Made by a program: the position numbers and the translations under genes. A stretch of 64,000 bases of DNA, taken from positions 62,001-126,000 of the forward strand of contig CALMSR010000050.1 of NCBI GenBank assembly GCA_937872465.1. The letters are read 5' to 3'. Shown one piece after another: positions 27,740-36,782 of this stretch. The notes beneath the pieces were generated by a model. That model was not told where the DNA came from. It searched no databases and saw only the letters and a program-made list of their open reading frames with translations. This DNA comes from an uncultured Paracoccaceae bacterium. GTDB taxonomy: Bacteria; Pseudomonadota; Alphaproteobacteria; Rhodobacterales; Rhodobacteraceae. Numbering within the stretch: position 1 is the first letter of the stretch; every line of letters begins with the position of its first letter.

Positions 27740-28222
27740 CTAGCCCCTTGCATTGGAGTTGCCGTTTGCAAGCAGCCGCGCCATTCCAGCGCCACCGATC
27801 CGCATGACTTCGCGATGGTTCCACGCAAAGGCGGGTTTCAGGACCGGCAGGACGGCCCGCATCCACGGCTTGGTGACCCGGACCCGCCACAAGTAGCGGA
27901 CGCGGCAGCCGTCCCGTTCCCGGGGCAGCAGCGTCCACACGCCGGTTCCTTCGATGTCTCCCCGGGCCCGGACCTCGATCCGCCGTTCGGGCTGAACGGC
28001 CGTAACTTCCGTGGTCAGGACGAGACGATAGGGAAGCGCGGTCTGCCAGGTCAGCCGATGAACCGCCCCGATGCCCGATTCGCTCCCCGCGACGAGCGGC
28101 TCGACCTTCCGCACCGAACGCCACCAGGCGGGCCAGGCCTCCACCGCGCGCAGCGCCGCCCAGACGGGCGAAACCGGCGCGGACAGGTCCCATTCGGTCG
28201 TCAGATCGAATTCGTATGCCAA
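27740..28222 (-). CDS. SRPBCC (START-like) family protein
   Basis: A 160-residue protein with the helix-grip fold used to bind hydrophobic ligands. The stretch FDLTTEWDLSAPVSPVWAAL, then VEAWPAWWRSV, and the strand pattern ending RVTKPWMRAVLPVLKPAFAWNHREVMRIG are typical of polyketide cyclase/dehydrase-like proteins. The start is set at TTG 28222 because a strong GGAGGAGAG lies just upstream and the family fold begins there; the longer ATG frame from 28423 adds an unrelated Pro/Arg stretch. It is divergent from the MpaB-type oxygenase. Ligand unknown. Confidence 0.75.
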   Translation of the reverse strand: MAYEFDLTTEWDLSAPVSPVWAALRAVEAWPAWWRSVRKVEPLVAGSESGIGAVHRLTWQTALPYRLVLTTEVTAVQPERRIEVRARGDIEGTGVWTLLPRERDGCRVRYLWRVRVTKPWMRAVLPVLKPAFAWNHREVMRIGGAGMARLLANGNSNARG

Positions 28223-28407
28223 TCTCTCCTCCAGGCCTGGTTGCAGGGCGAGGACGGGCCCTTGCCGCGTGCGAACACGAGGTAGCGGCGCCATCCGGCA
28301 CCTCGGCTGGGCGGAATTCTCGGCCGCGGCGCTCGGCCCGGCAAGCGGCTTGAGCCCCCGTCGCCGGAGCCTCATGATGGGGTCACGACCACCGGAAGGC
28401 GAAAGAC

Positions 28408-29289
28408 ATGGCACCGGATGCAAGCCGGACGCTCGCGTTGCGGATCACCTCGCTCGACGTCGAGAAGGATTGCCGGGAGATCGCGCTCCTTCTCGCGACC
28501 CGCGAGTTCGCCTGGGACATCGAGCGGGCACTCGAATTCGCGCTGTTCCGGACCTATGCGGTGCCGGCGATCTCCGGCCTTCTGGCGCGCACTGGCGAGT
28601 TCGAACGGCGGCCGCGAAAGCGCTATGACGACACCGAACTGATCCTGGCGGAGATCCAGGAAAACGGCTTCGACAGCGACCGTGGGCGGCGGGCACTCAA
28701 GCGGCTGAACGCGATGCACGGCCGCTTCCGGATCGCCGACGACGACATGCTCTATGTCCTGTCGACCTTCGTCATGGAGCCGATCCGCTGGCTGGACCGA
28801 TATGGCCGGCGGCCGATGACGCCGCATGAGCAGCGCGCATGGTGCAACTACTACAGGAGGCTCGGGGAGCATATGGGAATTCCAGGCATCCCGAGCGACC
28901 TGGAGACGTTCCGGCGCTTCAACGAGGCGTACGAGAGCGGAAACTTCCGGTTCGCGGAGTCCAACAGGGCCGTAGCGACGGCAACGAGCGATCTGCTGCT
29001 TGGCTTCTACCTGCCCCGCTGGCTGCTGTGGGCCGGCCGGCCGGCTGTCCGTGCCTTCATGGACCCGCCTCTCCTGGCGGCCATGGGCTTTCCGCCGGCG
29101 CCGCGATGGCTTCGCCGCGCGCTCTTGGCGGCCATGGCGATGCGCGCACGGGCATTGCGCATCCTTCCCGCCCGGCGCCGTCCGCGGCTCCTGACACGAG
29201 TGCGCCGCCCCACCTATCCCGAGGGCTATGAGATTGAGGAACTCGGCACGTTCTGCGGAGGCGGAGGAACGAAGCGAAACCGCGGCTGA
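28408..29289 (+). CDS. MpaB/rubber-oxygenase-like (DUF2236) protein
   Basis: A 293-residue protein that I assign to the oxygenase MpaB/latex-clearing-like domain family (DUF2236). The region TFVMEPIRWLDRYGRRPMT and WCNYYRRLGEHMGIPGIPSD followed by ETFRRFNEAYE is the family's most recognisable part. Members with known function are haem-dependent oxygenases, but many are uncharacterised. A hydrophobic segment, LLLGFYLPRWLLWAGRPAV, may contact membrane. The C-terminus is Arg-rich. It is divergent from the SRPBCC gene, which may bind its substrate (inference). Confidence 0.68.
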   Translation: MAPDASRTLALRITSLDVEKDCREIALLLATREFAWDIERALEFALFRTYAVPAISGLLARTGEFERRPRKRYDDTELILAEIQENGFDSDRGRRALKRLNAMHGRFRIADDDMLYVLSTFVMEPIRWLDRYGRRPMTPHEQRAWCNYYRRLGEHMGIPGIPSDLETFRRFNEAYESGNFRFAESNRAVATATSDLLLGFYLPRWLLWAGRPAVRAFMDPPLLAAMGFPPAPRWLRRALLAAMAMRARALRILPARRRPRLLTRVRRPTYPEGYEIEELGTFCGGGGTKRNRG

Positions 29290-29489
29290 CTTCCCGACGC
29301 GCAGACCTCCCGATCCGCGTCCTGCCGCCGGCATGCAGTCGTGCATGGTCCGGCGATGTCGGCCACCTGAAGATGGACGAGTTCAGAAAGCAGAAGACCT
29401 CGCCCTCAGGGCCGCATGATACCAGCGGCCCTTCGCCGGACCGGCGCCCACGGCTCCGGTGCGAGCCACCGGACCGGGAGAGCCCGCCC

Positions 29490-29512
29490 GCGCGCGCCGC
29501 AGGGCGAGGGGG
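29490..29512 (-). repeat. Possible partial copy of module B
   Basis: On the minus strand CCCCCTCGCCCTGCGGCG plus GCGC matches the start of the conserved core of the repeats at 345 and 6518 with one mismatch. The match is only about 22 bases and GC-rich, so it may be chance. Confidence 0.3.
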
Positions 29513-29565
29513 CAGCCTTCCCGAGGGTCGGGGGTCGGGGGTCGGGACGCGGCACCGGGCGGCCG

Positions 29566-30045
29566 CTACTCGGTTTCGATCGTCCTGCTCACCGAGAGCG
29601 GCGCGTTGCCCACGGCCAGGCCGGAATGGTCATTGGCGTTCAGCGTGACCGTCAGCTCGACCGTCCCGGGCGGGAGCGAGTCGATGTGGAACCACTCGCC
29701 GTAGAGCCGGGCGATCTTCTCGCCGTTGGCGTAGAGATGGGCGTGGCCCTCGCCGGGCCGGTCCGGCCCTCCGGCGTGCTCGGGCGCGAAGCGGAAGTTG
29801 CTCGTCATCACCCGCAGATTCCAGCCCGCGACCGGATCGGGAGCGATGCCGAAGTCGAGGGTCGGCGCCGAGGGGCCCGGCGGCAGCGAGACCAGGCCGG
29901 AATGGTCGTGCCCGGCATGGGCCTCGGGCATGGCATGGCCCGCCGCAGCCTCGTCCCGCGGGACATCGGGCATGCGCGCCGCGGAGAGGCCCACGAGCAC
30001 CAGCCCGGCGATGCCGAGGGCGGCGACGGTTGCGGTCCGGATCAT
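29566..30045 (-). CDS. Periplasmic His-rich protein, putative metal-binding
   Basis: A 159-residue exported protein. A signal peptide (MIRTATVAALGIAGLVLVGL) is followed by a histidine cluster (HAMPEAHAGHDHSG, about residues 37–50) and then a single beta-rich domain with FRFAPEHAGG, GEGHAHLYANGEKIARLYGEW and NANDHSGLAVG. The spaced His residues suggest metal binding. It is the fourth gene of the cobalamin-riboswitch operon, ten bases after the DUF1636 gene, so a role in cobalt capture or delivery is a reasonable inference. I do not recognise a named family. Confidence 0.72.
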   Translation of the reverse strand: MIRTATVAALGIAGLVLVGLSAARMPDVPRDEAAAGHAMPEAHAGHDHSGLVSLPPGPSAPTLDFGIAPDPVAGWNLRVMTSNFRFAPEHAGGPDRPGEGHAHLYANGEKIARLYGEWFHIDSLPPGTVELTVTLNANDHSGLAVGNAPLSVSRTIETE

Positions 30046-30055
30046 CGGGAAGGTC

Positions 30056-30436
30056 TCACGGGTCCCCCGGCGCAGGCGGCAGGCGGCCGATCACGCCGTT
30101 CCGGAAGAAGGGCGGCCGGTCGTCCATCCGCGGGATGCCGTGCGGCGCCTCGGCGACGGCGCGGCCGGCGGCCAGGATATCGGCGATGTCGCGATCCGGA
30201 TCGGCGCCGCCGACCAGGTAGCTCCACTTGCCGCGGCCGCGGAAGGCCAGGGTGACCGGGCGGTCGCAGACCGCCATGCAGGCCACGGGCTCGATCGCGA
30301 TGCCCGGGCCGTCGCGCGGCGCCACGACGGCGGCGGCGAGGCGGTCGTGCAATTGCCGTCCGGGCGGCACCGCGTCGGGCCGCCCGGGATCCTCGCCGCA
30401 GAGCACGCAGACCTGAATCCGGACCGCATCGCCCAA
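30056..30436 (-). CDS. DUF1636 family protein, putative metal/Fe-S binding
   Basis: A protein of about 126 residues with two cysteine pairs, CVLCGE near the N-terminus and ACMAVCDRP in the middle, the layout of thioredoxin-like 2Fe-2S ferredoxins and of DUF1636. Members of this family commonly occur beside cobalt transport genes. The start is uncertain: TTG at 30436 leaves four bases after cbtA, while an ATG at 30475 would overlap cbtA. The C-terminus (PHGIPRMDDRPPFFRNGVIGR) is conserved-looking. Likely function is handling of cobalt or redox support, unproven. Confidence 0.75.
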   Translation of the reverse strand: MGDAVRIQVCVLCGEDPGRPDAVPPGRQLHDRLAAAVVAPRDGPGIAIEPVACMAVCDRPVTLAFRGRGKWSYLVGGADPDRDIADILAAGRAVAEAPHGIPRMDDRPPFFRNGVIGRLPPAPGDP

Positions 30437-30440
30437 GGCG

Positions 30441-31187
30441 CTAGGCCCGCGCGCCGATGCCGCGCTCCCAGGCAAGGCCGGCCAGCAGGCCGGTCAGCGA
30501 CCAGGCCACGGCATGAACCACCAGCGAGGCCGCGGCGAAATGCCCGGAGAGCTCCGAGGGCACTGCGCTGGTCAGCTCGTGCGGATGCGGCGCGCCGATC
30601 ACATGGGGTGCGAGGATCAGCGCCACCCCGCCCAGGATGGCGGCGGGTGTCGAGACCAGGAGCGCGAGCCAGAGTCCCGCGGCGGTCGCGATCGCAGTCC
30701 CGACCCACCAGATCTGGCGCGATACCAGCTCCGCCGCCGCCGACCCCGGCAGCTCCGGCGCGAGCCCCAGCGCCGGCGCAAGCCCGGCGCAGACAAAGGC
30801 CACGAGGCCCCAGGTCAGCCCGTTCCGCGCGGTGATCGGCACAGCGGCCAGCACCATCAGCGACAGCAGGATCAGCCCGAAGCCGAAGGTGGTTCCGATG
30901 GTGCCGATGGAGGTGAAGAAGGTGCGCGGCAGCCCGTCCTCGGGCGCCCATTCGTCATCGCCGCCGTGCTCGTGCGCATGGGCCTCCGGCGCCTCGGCCT
31001 GGGCAAGGATCAGCCGCGCCTCTCCCGTATCGCTGCCCCAGGCGAAATGCGGCGCCTGCGCGGTCGCCACCTCGTATCTTTCGGCCTCGATGATCAGCGG
31101 CGTGGTGGTGAACTGCTGCAGTATCGCCACGCAGATGCCCGCGACGATGCCCGCGACGAGCGCGGAGAAGAGAATGCGCGTCAGCAT
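30441..31187 (-). CDS. cbtA: Cobalt transporter subunit CbtA
   Basis: A 248-residue integral membrane protein with about five to six hydrophobic segments. It begins LTRILFSALVAGIVAGICVA and has the family's conserved LPRTFFTSIGTIGTTFGFGLIL segment plus VIGAPHPHE. A His-rich loop (AHAHEHGGDDEW, about 70–82) may bind cobalt. It follows cbtB by nine bases in the riboswitch-controlled operon. CbtAB are predicted B12-regulated cobalt transporters. Confidence 0.92.
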   Translation of the reverse strand: MLTRILFSALVAGIVAGICVAILQQFTTTPLIIEAERYEVATAQAPHFAWGSDTGEARLILAQAEAPEAHAHEHGGDDEWAPEDGLPRTFFTSIGTIGTTFGFGLILLSLMVLAAVPITARNGLTWGLVAFVCAGLAPALGLAPELPGSAAAELVSRQIWWVGTAIATAAGLWLALLVSTPAAILGGVALILAPHVIGAPHPHELTSAVPSELSGHFAAASLVVHAVAWSLTGLLAGLAWERGIGARA

Positions 31188-31196
31188 GTCGGACCC

Positions 31197-31370
31197 TCAG
31201 TGGCAGGGGAACGCCATGGCGTGGCGCGTGTCATGGGCCGCGTTGTGCAGGGTCGTCGAATGCGAGAAGCCGGTGAGAAAGACCATCGCGAGCCCGAGTG
31301 CGAGGCCGAAGATGGCAACCGGCGCTGCGGTCTGCGCGGTGCTGTGGCTGGAAGCATTGGCCGTGTTCAT
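31197..31370 (-). CDS. cbtB: Cobalt transporter subunit CbtB
   Basis: A 57-residue protein with a single membrane helix (APVAIFGLALGLAMVFLTGF) and a C-terminal metal-binding tail rich in His, DTRHAMAFPCH, the hallmark of CbtB. The ATG at 31370 is preceded by GGAGG at correct spacing; an in-frame ATG nine codons upstream is less likely. It is the first gene of the cobalt operon, and 163 bases separate it from the cobalamin riboswitch aptamer. Confidence 0.9.
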   Translation of the reverse strand: MNTANASSHSTAQTAAPVAIFGLALGLAMVFLTGFSHSTTLHNAAHDTRHAMAFPCH

Positions 31371-31533
31371 CGCTGTCCTCCGAAACGGCCGCGGCAAGCG
31401 GGCCGGGACGTCGTCGGGACGCAGGAGGAGCTCGGCGCCGAGACGGGAGCCATGCCTTGCGGCGGATCCCGCTCACCGCCAGACGCCCACCCCGACGTCC
31501 GGTTACGGTTTCGGGCCGATTGCGCGGCCCGCA

Positions 31534-31724
31534 TCAACGGCAGGTCTCCTGGCTCGCGGGTCGTCGCTTGGCCGGCCTTCCCGGGGCGGCTCCGCCCCAG
31601 TGGCTCGCTCTCAGCCGCGCTCGCCGCTCACAGTTGCGGGGGCAGCCACGGATTTGGTCCCCTTCGGGTCGTCCACACCGTGTTCCCTTTTCATCCCCGG
31701 CGCTTCGCGCCCGGGAACCATTGA
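31534..31724 (-). promoter_or_regulatory. Cobalamin (B12) riboswitch
   Basis: On the minus strand the B12 box AGCCAGGAGACCTGCC is at 31539–31554. Upstream are AAATCCGTGGC, the conserved GCCCCCGCAACTGTGAG and the GGGAACACGGTG element. The closing stem P1 pairs TCAATGG (31718–31724) with CCGTTGA (31534–31540). The 163 bases between aptamer and cbtB form the expression platform. Adenosylcobalamin binding should repress cbtB-cbtA and the two following genes. Confidence 0.95.
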
Positions 31725-32100
31725 CACCCGACGGTGCCACGAAGCGCCGAAGACTGTCAATCCGGCGCAGAGGCACTTCAGGGCGATCGCATTTGGAGTC
31801 CATTGCGCCCCGGACGACCGTTCCGCCACAAGATGAGGGCAGCGCCCGGCCCGGGCGGAAGCGAAGCGCCCGCGTCGTGCCGGAGGCGCGTCTTCGGCGT
31901 GACGGGGCGGGGCGGGCGCTGCCCGGCGGTGCCTGGCCTCGACGGGTTGGCGGCACTCGGCGCGCGCGGAAACCGGCCTGAACCGGCTGCGCTGCCAAAT
32001 GCGATTCCCCTGCGCCCGGGACGGGCCCGGCTTGACGCGGGCGCCCGCCGCGGAAGAGAAAACCGGACCGCCCTCGCCGCAACTTGAAAAGGATGATGGC
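31725..32100. other. Intergenic region between riboswitch and sugar operon
   Basis: No gene is seen. On the minus strand a TTGACA at 31760–31755 is at the right distance to be the -35 box of the riboswitch transcript, though the -10 is poor. On the plus strand the segment leads to the isomerase-like gene at 32101 with an AAAAGGATGAT-type ribosome-binding region. Confidence 0.45.
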
Positions 32101-33015
32101 ATGAAACTCGGTCTGCTGACGGCACCCTTTCCCGACACGGAGCTGATGGAGGTCGCGCGCTGGAGCGCCGCGGCCGGGTTCGAGGCGCTGGAGATCGCCT
32201 GCTGGCCCGCCTCGGGCGGGGAGGCGCGGCGCTATGCGGGAACCTCGCATGTGGACGTGGACGGGATCACCGAAGCCCGGGCGCGCGAGATCGCCGCCGC
32301 GCTCGGCGAGACGGGCATCGCGATCTCGGCGCTGGGCTATTATCCCAACCCGCTCCACGGGGAGGCGGCCCATCGTGAGCAGGTCATCGGGCATCTCAAG
32401 AAGGTGATCACCGCGGCGGGGCTGATGGGGGTGGGCGTGGTCAACACCTTCCTCGGCGGGGACCGGGGCCTCGACGCCGACCGCAACTGGGACCGCGCGC
32501 GCGCGATCTTCCCGGAGATCGTGGCCCATGCCCGCGACAGCGGCGTGACGCTCGCCTTCGAGAACTGCCCGATGATCTTCTCGGCGGACGAATGGCCCGG
32601 CGGCCACAACATCGCCTATTCGCCGCGGATCTGGCGGCGCATCTTCGAGGAATGGGGCGATTCCGTGGCCATGAACTTCGACCCGAGCCATCTCGTCTGG
32701 CAGATGATCGACCAGGGCCGGTTCATCCGCGAATTCGGCGGCAGGATGGTGCATGTCCACGCCAAGGACGTGATGATCGACCGGGACGGGCTCTACGAGA
32801 ACGGCGTGATGTCGGTCGGCATGGGCTGGCAGGTGCCGCGCATGCCGGGGCTCGGCGACGTGGACTGGCCGGGCTTCTTCTCGGAGCTCTACCGGGCGGG
32901 TTACGACGGGCCGGTGATCGTCGAGCACGAGGACCGGACCTTCGAGGGCACGGACGCGGCGGTCAAGCGCGGCTTCCTCATGGCCCGCGACGTGCTGCGG
33001 CCCTATGTGAAATAG
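32101..33015 (+). CDS. Sugar phosphate isomerase/epimerase-like TIM-barrel protein
   Basis: A 304-residue member of the xylose-isomerase-like TIM-barrel family. Barrel landmarks are MKLGLLTAPFPD, GFEALEIACWPASGGE, ALGYYPNPLHG, VTLAFENCPM, AMNFDPSHLVWQ, MVHVHAKDVMI and GPVIVEHEDRTFEG. The conserved Glu, Asp, His and Glu residues in these strands form the family's metal site. It heads a cluster with a ribose-type importer and probably acts on the imported sugar or polyol, as IolE/IolH-type proteins do, but the substrate is unknown. Confidence 0.87.
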   Translation: MKLGLLTAPFPDTELMEVARWSAAAGFEALEIACWPASGGEARRYAGTSHVDVDGITEARAREIAAALGETGIAISALGYYPNPLHGEAAHREQVIGHLKKVITAAGLMGVGVVNTFLGGDRGLDADRNWDRARAIFPEIVAHARDSGVTLAFENCPMIFSADEWPGGHNIAYSPRIWRRIFEEWGDSVAMNFDPSHLVWQMIDQGRFIREFGGRMVHVHAKDVMIDRDGLYENGVMSVGMGWQVPRMPGLGDVDWPGFFSELYRAGYDGPVIVEHEDRTFEGTDAAVKRGFLMARDVLRPYVK

Positions 33016-33245
33016 GCGGGCGCCGCCCGCACCGTCGCCGAACGGACTGTGGCGCAACGATAATTCGACTTGTCGGCGCGGTCGGAGGCGTCCATGCTTC
33101 CGCTTGGCGACGCAACGCCATGAAGTGCGACCGGGCGAACCCGCTGCCGGGACCGGCCGCATGGCCCGAGCCGGCGAGAATCCGGCCGGAAGGATCGCCG
33201 AAAGAAGCGCGGAAACCGCGCGCAACCAACGAAAGGGAGAAAGCT

Positions 33246-34265
33246 TTGACTACCAGGAAGATGCTCGCAACCATCGCGCTCACGGCGCTGCTCGCCGCCC
33301 CCGCGCTCGCCGAAGACTATACCATCGGGCTCTCGAACGGCTGGGTCGGCTCCGAATGGCGCACCCAAATGATCGAGGAGGCGCAGGCCGCCGCGGCGGC
33401 CTGGGCGGACCAGGGCGTCAATATCGAGCTGGTGATCTCCTCGGCCGACATGGACGTGCAGGGCCAGATCAACGTCGTGCGCAACATGATCAACCAGGGC
33501 GTCGATGCCATCATCATCAACCCCAACAGCCCCACCGCCTTCGATCCGATCATCGCCCAGGCCGCGGGCCAGGGCATCCTCGTGATCGCCACGGACGCGG
33601 AGGTCTCCTCGCCGGACGCCTATTACGTCGGCATCGACCAGAAGGGCTGGGCGATGCAATCGGCGAAATGGCTCGCCGAGACGCTCGGCGGCGAGGGCAA
33701 GGTCGTGGCCATCAACGGCGTCGCCGGGCATCCGGCAAACCAGATGCGCGTCGAGGGCTATCAGGAGGTCTTCGAGGAGTATCCCGGCATCGAGGTCGTC
33801 AACGAGGCCAATGCCAACTGGGACCAGGCGCAGGGCCAGCAGACCATGCAGACCCTGCTCGCCTCCAATCCCGATCTCGACGGCGTCTGGGTCCAGGACG
33901 GCATGGCCGCCGGCGCCTGGCGCGCCATCGAGGCCGCGGGCCGCGACGACATCGCCGCGACCGGCGAGATCCGCAAGGACTTCCTCGATACCTGGGAGGA
34001 GAAGGGCTACACCACCGCCGCTTCGGTCAACCCGCCCGGCGTCATGGCCTCGGCGCTCAATGCCGCGGTGCTGATGCTGCAGGGCAACGAGATCGACGCG
34101 AGCAAGATCTCCGGGGTCTACGGCAATGCGCTCTACATCCCGATCCCCTTCATCTCCGGCGAGAACGTCGAGGCGGCGCGCGCCAGCGCCGAAGGCAAGC
34201 CCGATTATTACTCGGTCACCGAGACGGTGAGCGTGGACGACCTGAAATCGGCGTTCTTCAAGTGA
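33246..34265 (+). CDS. Ribose-type ABC transporter sugar-binding protein
   Basis: A 339-residue periplasmic binding protein of the RbsB class. It probably starts at TTG 33246, preceded by GGGAGAAAGC, giving the signal peptide MTTRKMLATIALTALLAAPA and ALAEDY. Internal ATG (KM) at codon 6 is an alternative. Motifs include IGLSNGWVGSEWR, DVQGQINVVRNMINQGVDAI, INPNSPTAF and DGVWVQDGMAAGAWRAIE. It is followed by ATPase and two permeases, a complete importer. The ligand is probably a pentose or polyol. Confidence 0.9.
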   Translation: MTTRKMLATIALTALLAAPALAEDYTIGLSNGWVGSEWRTQMIEEAQAAAAAWADQGVNIELVISSADMDVQGQINVVRNMINQGVDAIIINPNSPTAFDPIIAQAAGQGILVIATDAEVSSPDAYYVGIDQKGWAMQSAKWLAETLGGEGKVVAINGVAGHPANQMRVEGYQEVFEEYPGIEVVNEANANWDQAQGQQTMQTLLASNPDLDGVWVQDGMAAGAWRAIEAAGRDDIAATGEIRKDFLDTWEEKGYTTAASVNPPGVMASALNAAVLMLQGNEIDASKISGVYGNALYIPIPFISGENVEAARASAEGKPDYYSVTETVSVDDLKSAFFK

Positions 34266-34326
34266 CGCGCCCGGACGGGCGGCGGCCCCGGCCCCGCCCG
34301 TTCCCCACCCGCGGCGGACCACCGTC

Positions 34327-35820
34327 TTGAGCCTTCTCGTCGCCGAGAACATCCGCAAGGCCTTCGGCAGCACGCTGGCGCTCGACGGGGCCTCGCTGAC
34401 CGTGGAGCCTGGCCAGGTGCACGGGCTGATCGGCTCGAACGGCTGCGGCAAGTCGACGCTCTGCAAGATCGCCGCCGGTTCGGTCGGGGCCGACGAGGGG
34501 CGCCTGCGCTTCGACGGACGGGAGGGCTTCTTCGGCACGCCCGCCGCCGCCGCCGCGGCCGGCATCGCCGTCTTCTACCAGGAATTGAGCCTGATCCCCG
34601 ACCTCGACGTGGCCGAGAACATCGCGCTCGGCCACGAGCCAAGGCGCCGCGGCATGGTCGACGGCGCGGCGATCCACCGGGAGGGCGCGCGGCTTCTCGC
34701 GCGCTTCGGCTCGGCGGGCGGCAAGGGGCTCACCCCGGGCGCGCTGGTGCGCGACCTCTCGGCCGACCAGCGCCAGATCGCCGAGATCTGCAAGATCCTC
34801 GCGCGCGCGCCGAAGCTGGTGATCTTCGACGAGGCCACCTCCTCGCTCGACGGCGACCAGGTGCAGATCTTCTTCGAGATCGTGCGCGCGCTGCGCGAAG
34901 CCGGCACCGGCATCATCTTCATCTCGCACCGCATGGACGAGCTCTTCGCGATCTGCGACCGAATCACCGTGATGCGCGACGGCCGGACCGAGGCGACCCT
35001 GCCGGTGGCCGGGACCGACCGCGAGGCGGTCCTGACCCTGATGGTCGGGAGCGCGCTGGCCACCCGCCACCGGGACGAGGCGCCGCCGCGGCCGGGCGCC
35101 CCGGTGCTGGAGGTCGCGGGGCTCAGCAACGCGGTGCTGCGCGACGTCTCCTTCACCCTCCATGAAGGCGAGATCCTCGGCCTCGGCGGCCTGCACGGCC
35201 AGGGGCAATCGGCGGTGCTGCGCGCGATCTTCGGCGCCGATCCCGCCACCGGCTCGGTGCGGCTCGGCGGCACGTCCCAGGACCGGCGCAGCCCCGCGGC
35301 CGCGATCCGGGCCGGCCTCGGCTATGTCTCCGGCGACCGGGGCGTCAACGGCGTCTTCCTCGACCGGCCGATCCTCGAGAACATGGCGATCGCGTCTCTC
35401 TCCAAGTCCCGCGCCGCGGTCTTCCGGCCGCGGGCCTTCGTCGAGCGCGTCGGCGAGATCGTCGCCCGGCTCAACCTGCGCTTCGCCGGCTACGACTTCC
35501 CGCTGCGCACGCTCTCCGGCGGCAACCAGCAGAAGGTGGTGATCGCGCGCTGGCTCGCCACCGGGCCGCGGGTGCTCCTGCTCGACGATCCCACCAAGGG
35601 CATCGACGTCGAGGCCAAGGCCGATCTCTACGCGATCATCGACGAGCTCGCCGCCGAGGGCGTGGCGATCCTGCTGCATTCCTCGGAGGACGAGGAACTG
35701 CTCACCACCGCCCACCGGGTGCTGGTCTTCGGCTCGGGCCGCATCCGCGCGGATCTCGCGGGCGAGGCGCTGACCCCGACGGCGCTCTACCGCGCCGCCT
35801 ACGAGGTCAGCGCCGCATGA
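34327..35820 (+). CDS. Ribose-type ABC transporter ATP-binding protein
   Basis: A 497-residue protein with two fused ATPase domains, as in RbsA. The N-terminal half has Walker A GSNGCGKST (about residues 37–45), a signature DLSADQRQIAEICKIL and Walker B LVIFDEATSSLD. The C-terminal half has a degenerate Walker A (GGLHGQGQSAVLRA) with the signature LSGGNQQKVVIARWL and LLLDDPTKGIDVEAK. The start is TTG at 34327; no better ATG is nearby. The stop overlaps the first permease by ATGA. Confidence 0.93.
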   Translation: MSLLVAENIRKAFGSTLALDGASLTVEPGQVHGLIGSNGCGKSTLCKIAAGSVGADEGRLRFDGREGFFGTPAAAAAAGIAVFYQELSLIPDLDVAENIALGHEPRRRGMVDGAAIHREGARLLARFGSAGGKGLTPGALVRDLSADQRQIAEICKILARAPKLVIFDEATSSLDGDQVQIFFEIVRALREAGTGIIFISHRMDELFAICDRITVMRDGRTEATLPVAGTDREAVLTLMVGSALATRHRDEAPPRPGAPVLEVAGLSNAVLRDVSFTLHEGEILGLGGLHGQGQSAVLRAIFGADPATGSVRLGGTSQDRRSPAAAIRAGLGYVSGDRGVNGVFLDRPILENMAIASLSKSRAAVFRPRAFVERVGEIVARLNLRFAGYDFPLRTLSGGNQQKVVIARWLATGPRVLLLDDPTKGIDVEAKADLYAIIDELAAEGVAILLHSSEDEELLTTAHRVLVFGSGRIRADLAGEALTPTALYRAAYEVSAA

Positions 35821-36782
35821 CCGAGGCATCCGCCCCCGCCCCGGAGGGCCGCCCTCCTCTGCGCATCCGCTGGGCGCTCGCCTTCGTGGTCTTCGCCGTT
35901 TTCTTCGCGGTCAACGCCTGGCTCCAGCCCTCGCTCCTGACCGCCCGGGTGCTCGCCTCCAACCTCACGAGCTTCCTGCCGCTGGTGCTCGTGGCGATCG
36001 GCCAGACCTATGTGGTGCTCGCTGGCGACATCGACCTCTCCGCCGGCGCGATCATCGCGCTCGTCAACGTGAGCGTGGTCAGCCTCATCGAGCAGGCGGG
36101 CGGCAGCGGCGGCGCCATCGCGCTGGGGCTCGCGGCCGGCATCGCGCTGGGGATCCTCTGCGGGCTCCTCAACGGGCTGCTGGTGGCGGTGCTGCGGCTC
36201 CAGGCCATCGTGACCACCTTCGCCACCTCGATCGTCTTCGGCGGCATCGCGCTCTGGATCCTGCCCCAGGCCGGCGGCAGCGTGCCGCAGGCCTATTGGC
36301 GCGGCTATGCCGGCGGCCTCGGGCCGGTGAAGCTGACGGTGATCCTCTTCCTCGTCGCGCTCGGCACCGCGATCCTCTGCTCGCGCATGCGCTGGTACCG
36401 GCACCTGCTGGCGATCGGCGGCAACCGGCTCGGCGCCTTCCAGTCCGGGCTTGCGGTGACCCGCCAGCGGGTGATCTCCTACGTGCTCTGTGGCCTCTTC
36501 GCCGCCCTCGCCGCCCTCTGCCTCGTCGGCGAGACCGCCAGCGCGGATCCGCTGCTCGGCCCCTCCTTCACCCTGACCTCCATCAGCGCTGTGGTGCTCG
36601 GCGGCACGGCGCTCGCCGGCGGGCGCGGCGGGGTGATCGGCTCGATCCTCGGCGCGCTGACGCTGGGGCTGATCAACAACATCGTCTTCTTCGCCAAGCT
36701 GCCCTATGTCACCCAGGACCTGGTCAAGGGACTGATCATCCTCGCGGCGCTGGCCGGCGGCATCCTCGGGGCCCGCCGATGA
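35817..36782 (+). CDS. Ribose-type ABC transporter permease (first)
   Basis: A 321-residue permease of the RbsC family with about nine to ten hydrophobic spans. Diagnostic segments are GQTYVVLAGDIDLSAGAIIALVN, IGGNRLGAFQSGLAVTRQR, and GGTALAGGRGGVIGSILGAL near the C-terminus. It overlaps the ATPase gene by ATGA, and the second permease starts within its last codon. Two different permeases imply a heterodimeric channel. Confidence 0.93.
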   Translation: MTEASAPAPEGRPPLRIRWALAFVVFAVFFAVNAWLQPSLLTARVLASNLTSFLPLVLVAIGQTYVVLAGDIDLSAGAIIALVNVSVVSLIEQAGGSGGAIALGLAAGIALGILCGLLNGLLVAVLRLQAIVTTFATSIVFGGIALWILPQAGGSVPQAYWRGYAGGLGPVKLTVILFLVALGTAILCSRMRWYRHLLAIGGNRLGAFQSGLAVTRQRVISYVLCGLFAALAALCLVGETASADPLLGPSFTLTSISAVVLGGTALAGGRGGVIGSILGALTLGLINNIVFFAKLPYVTQDLVKGLIILAALAGGILGARR

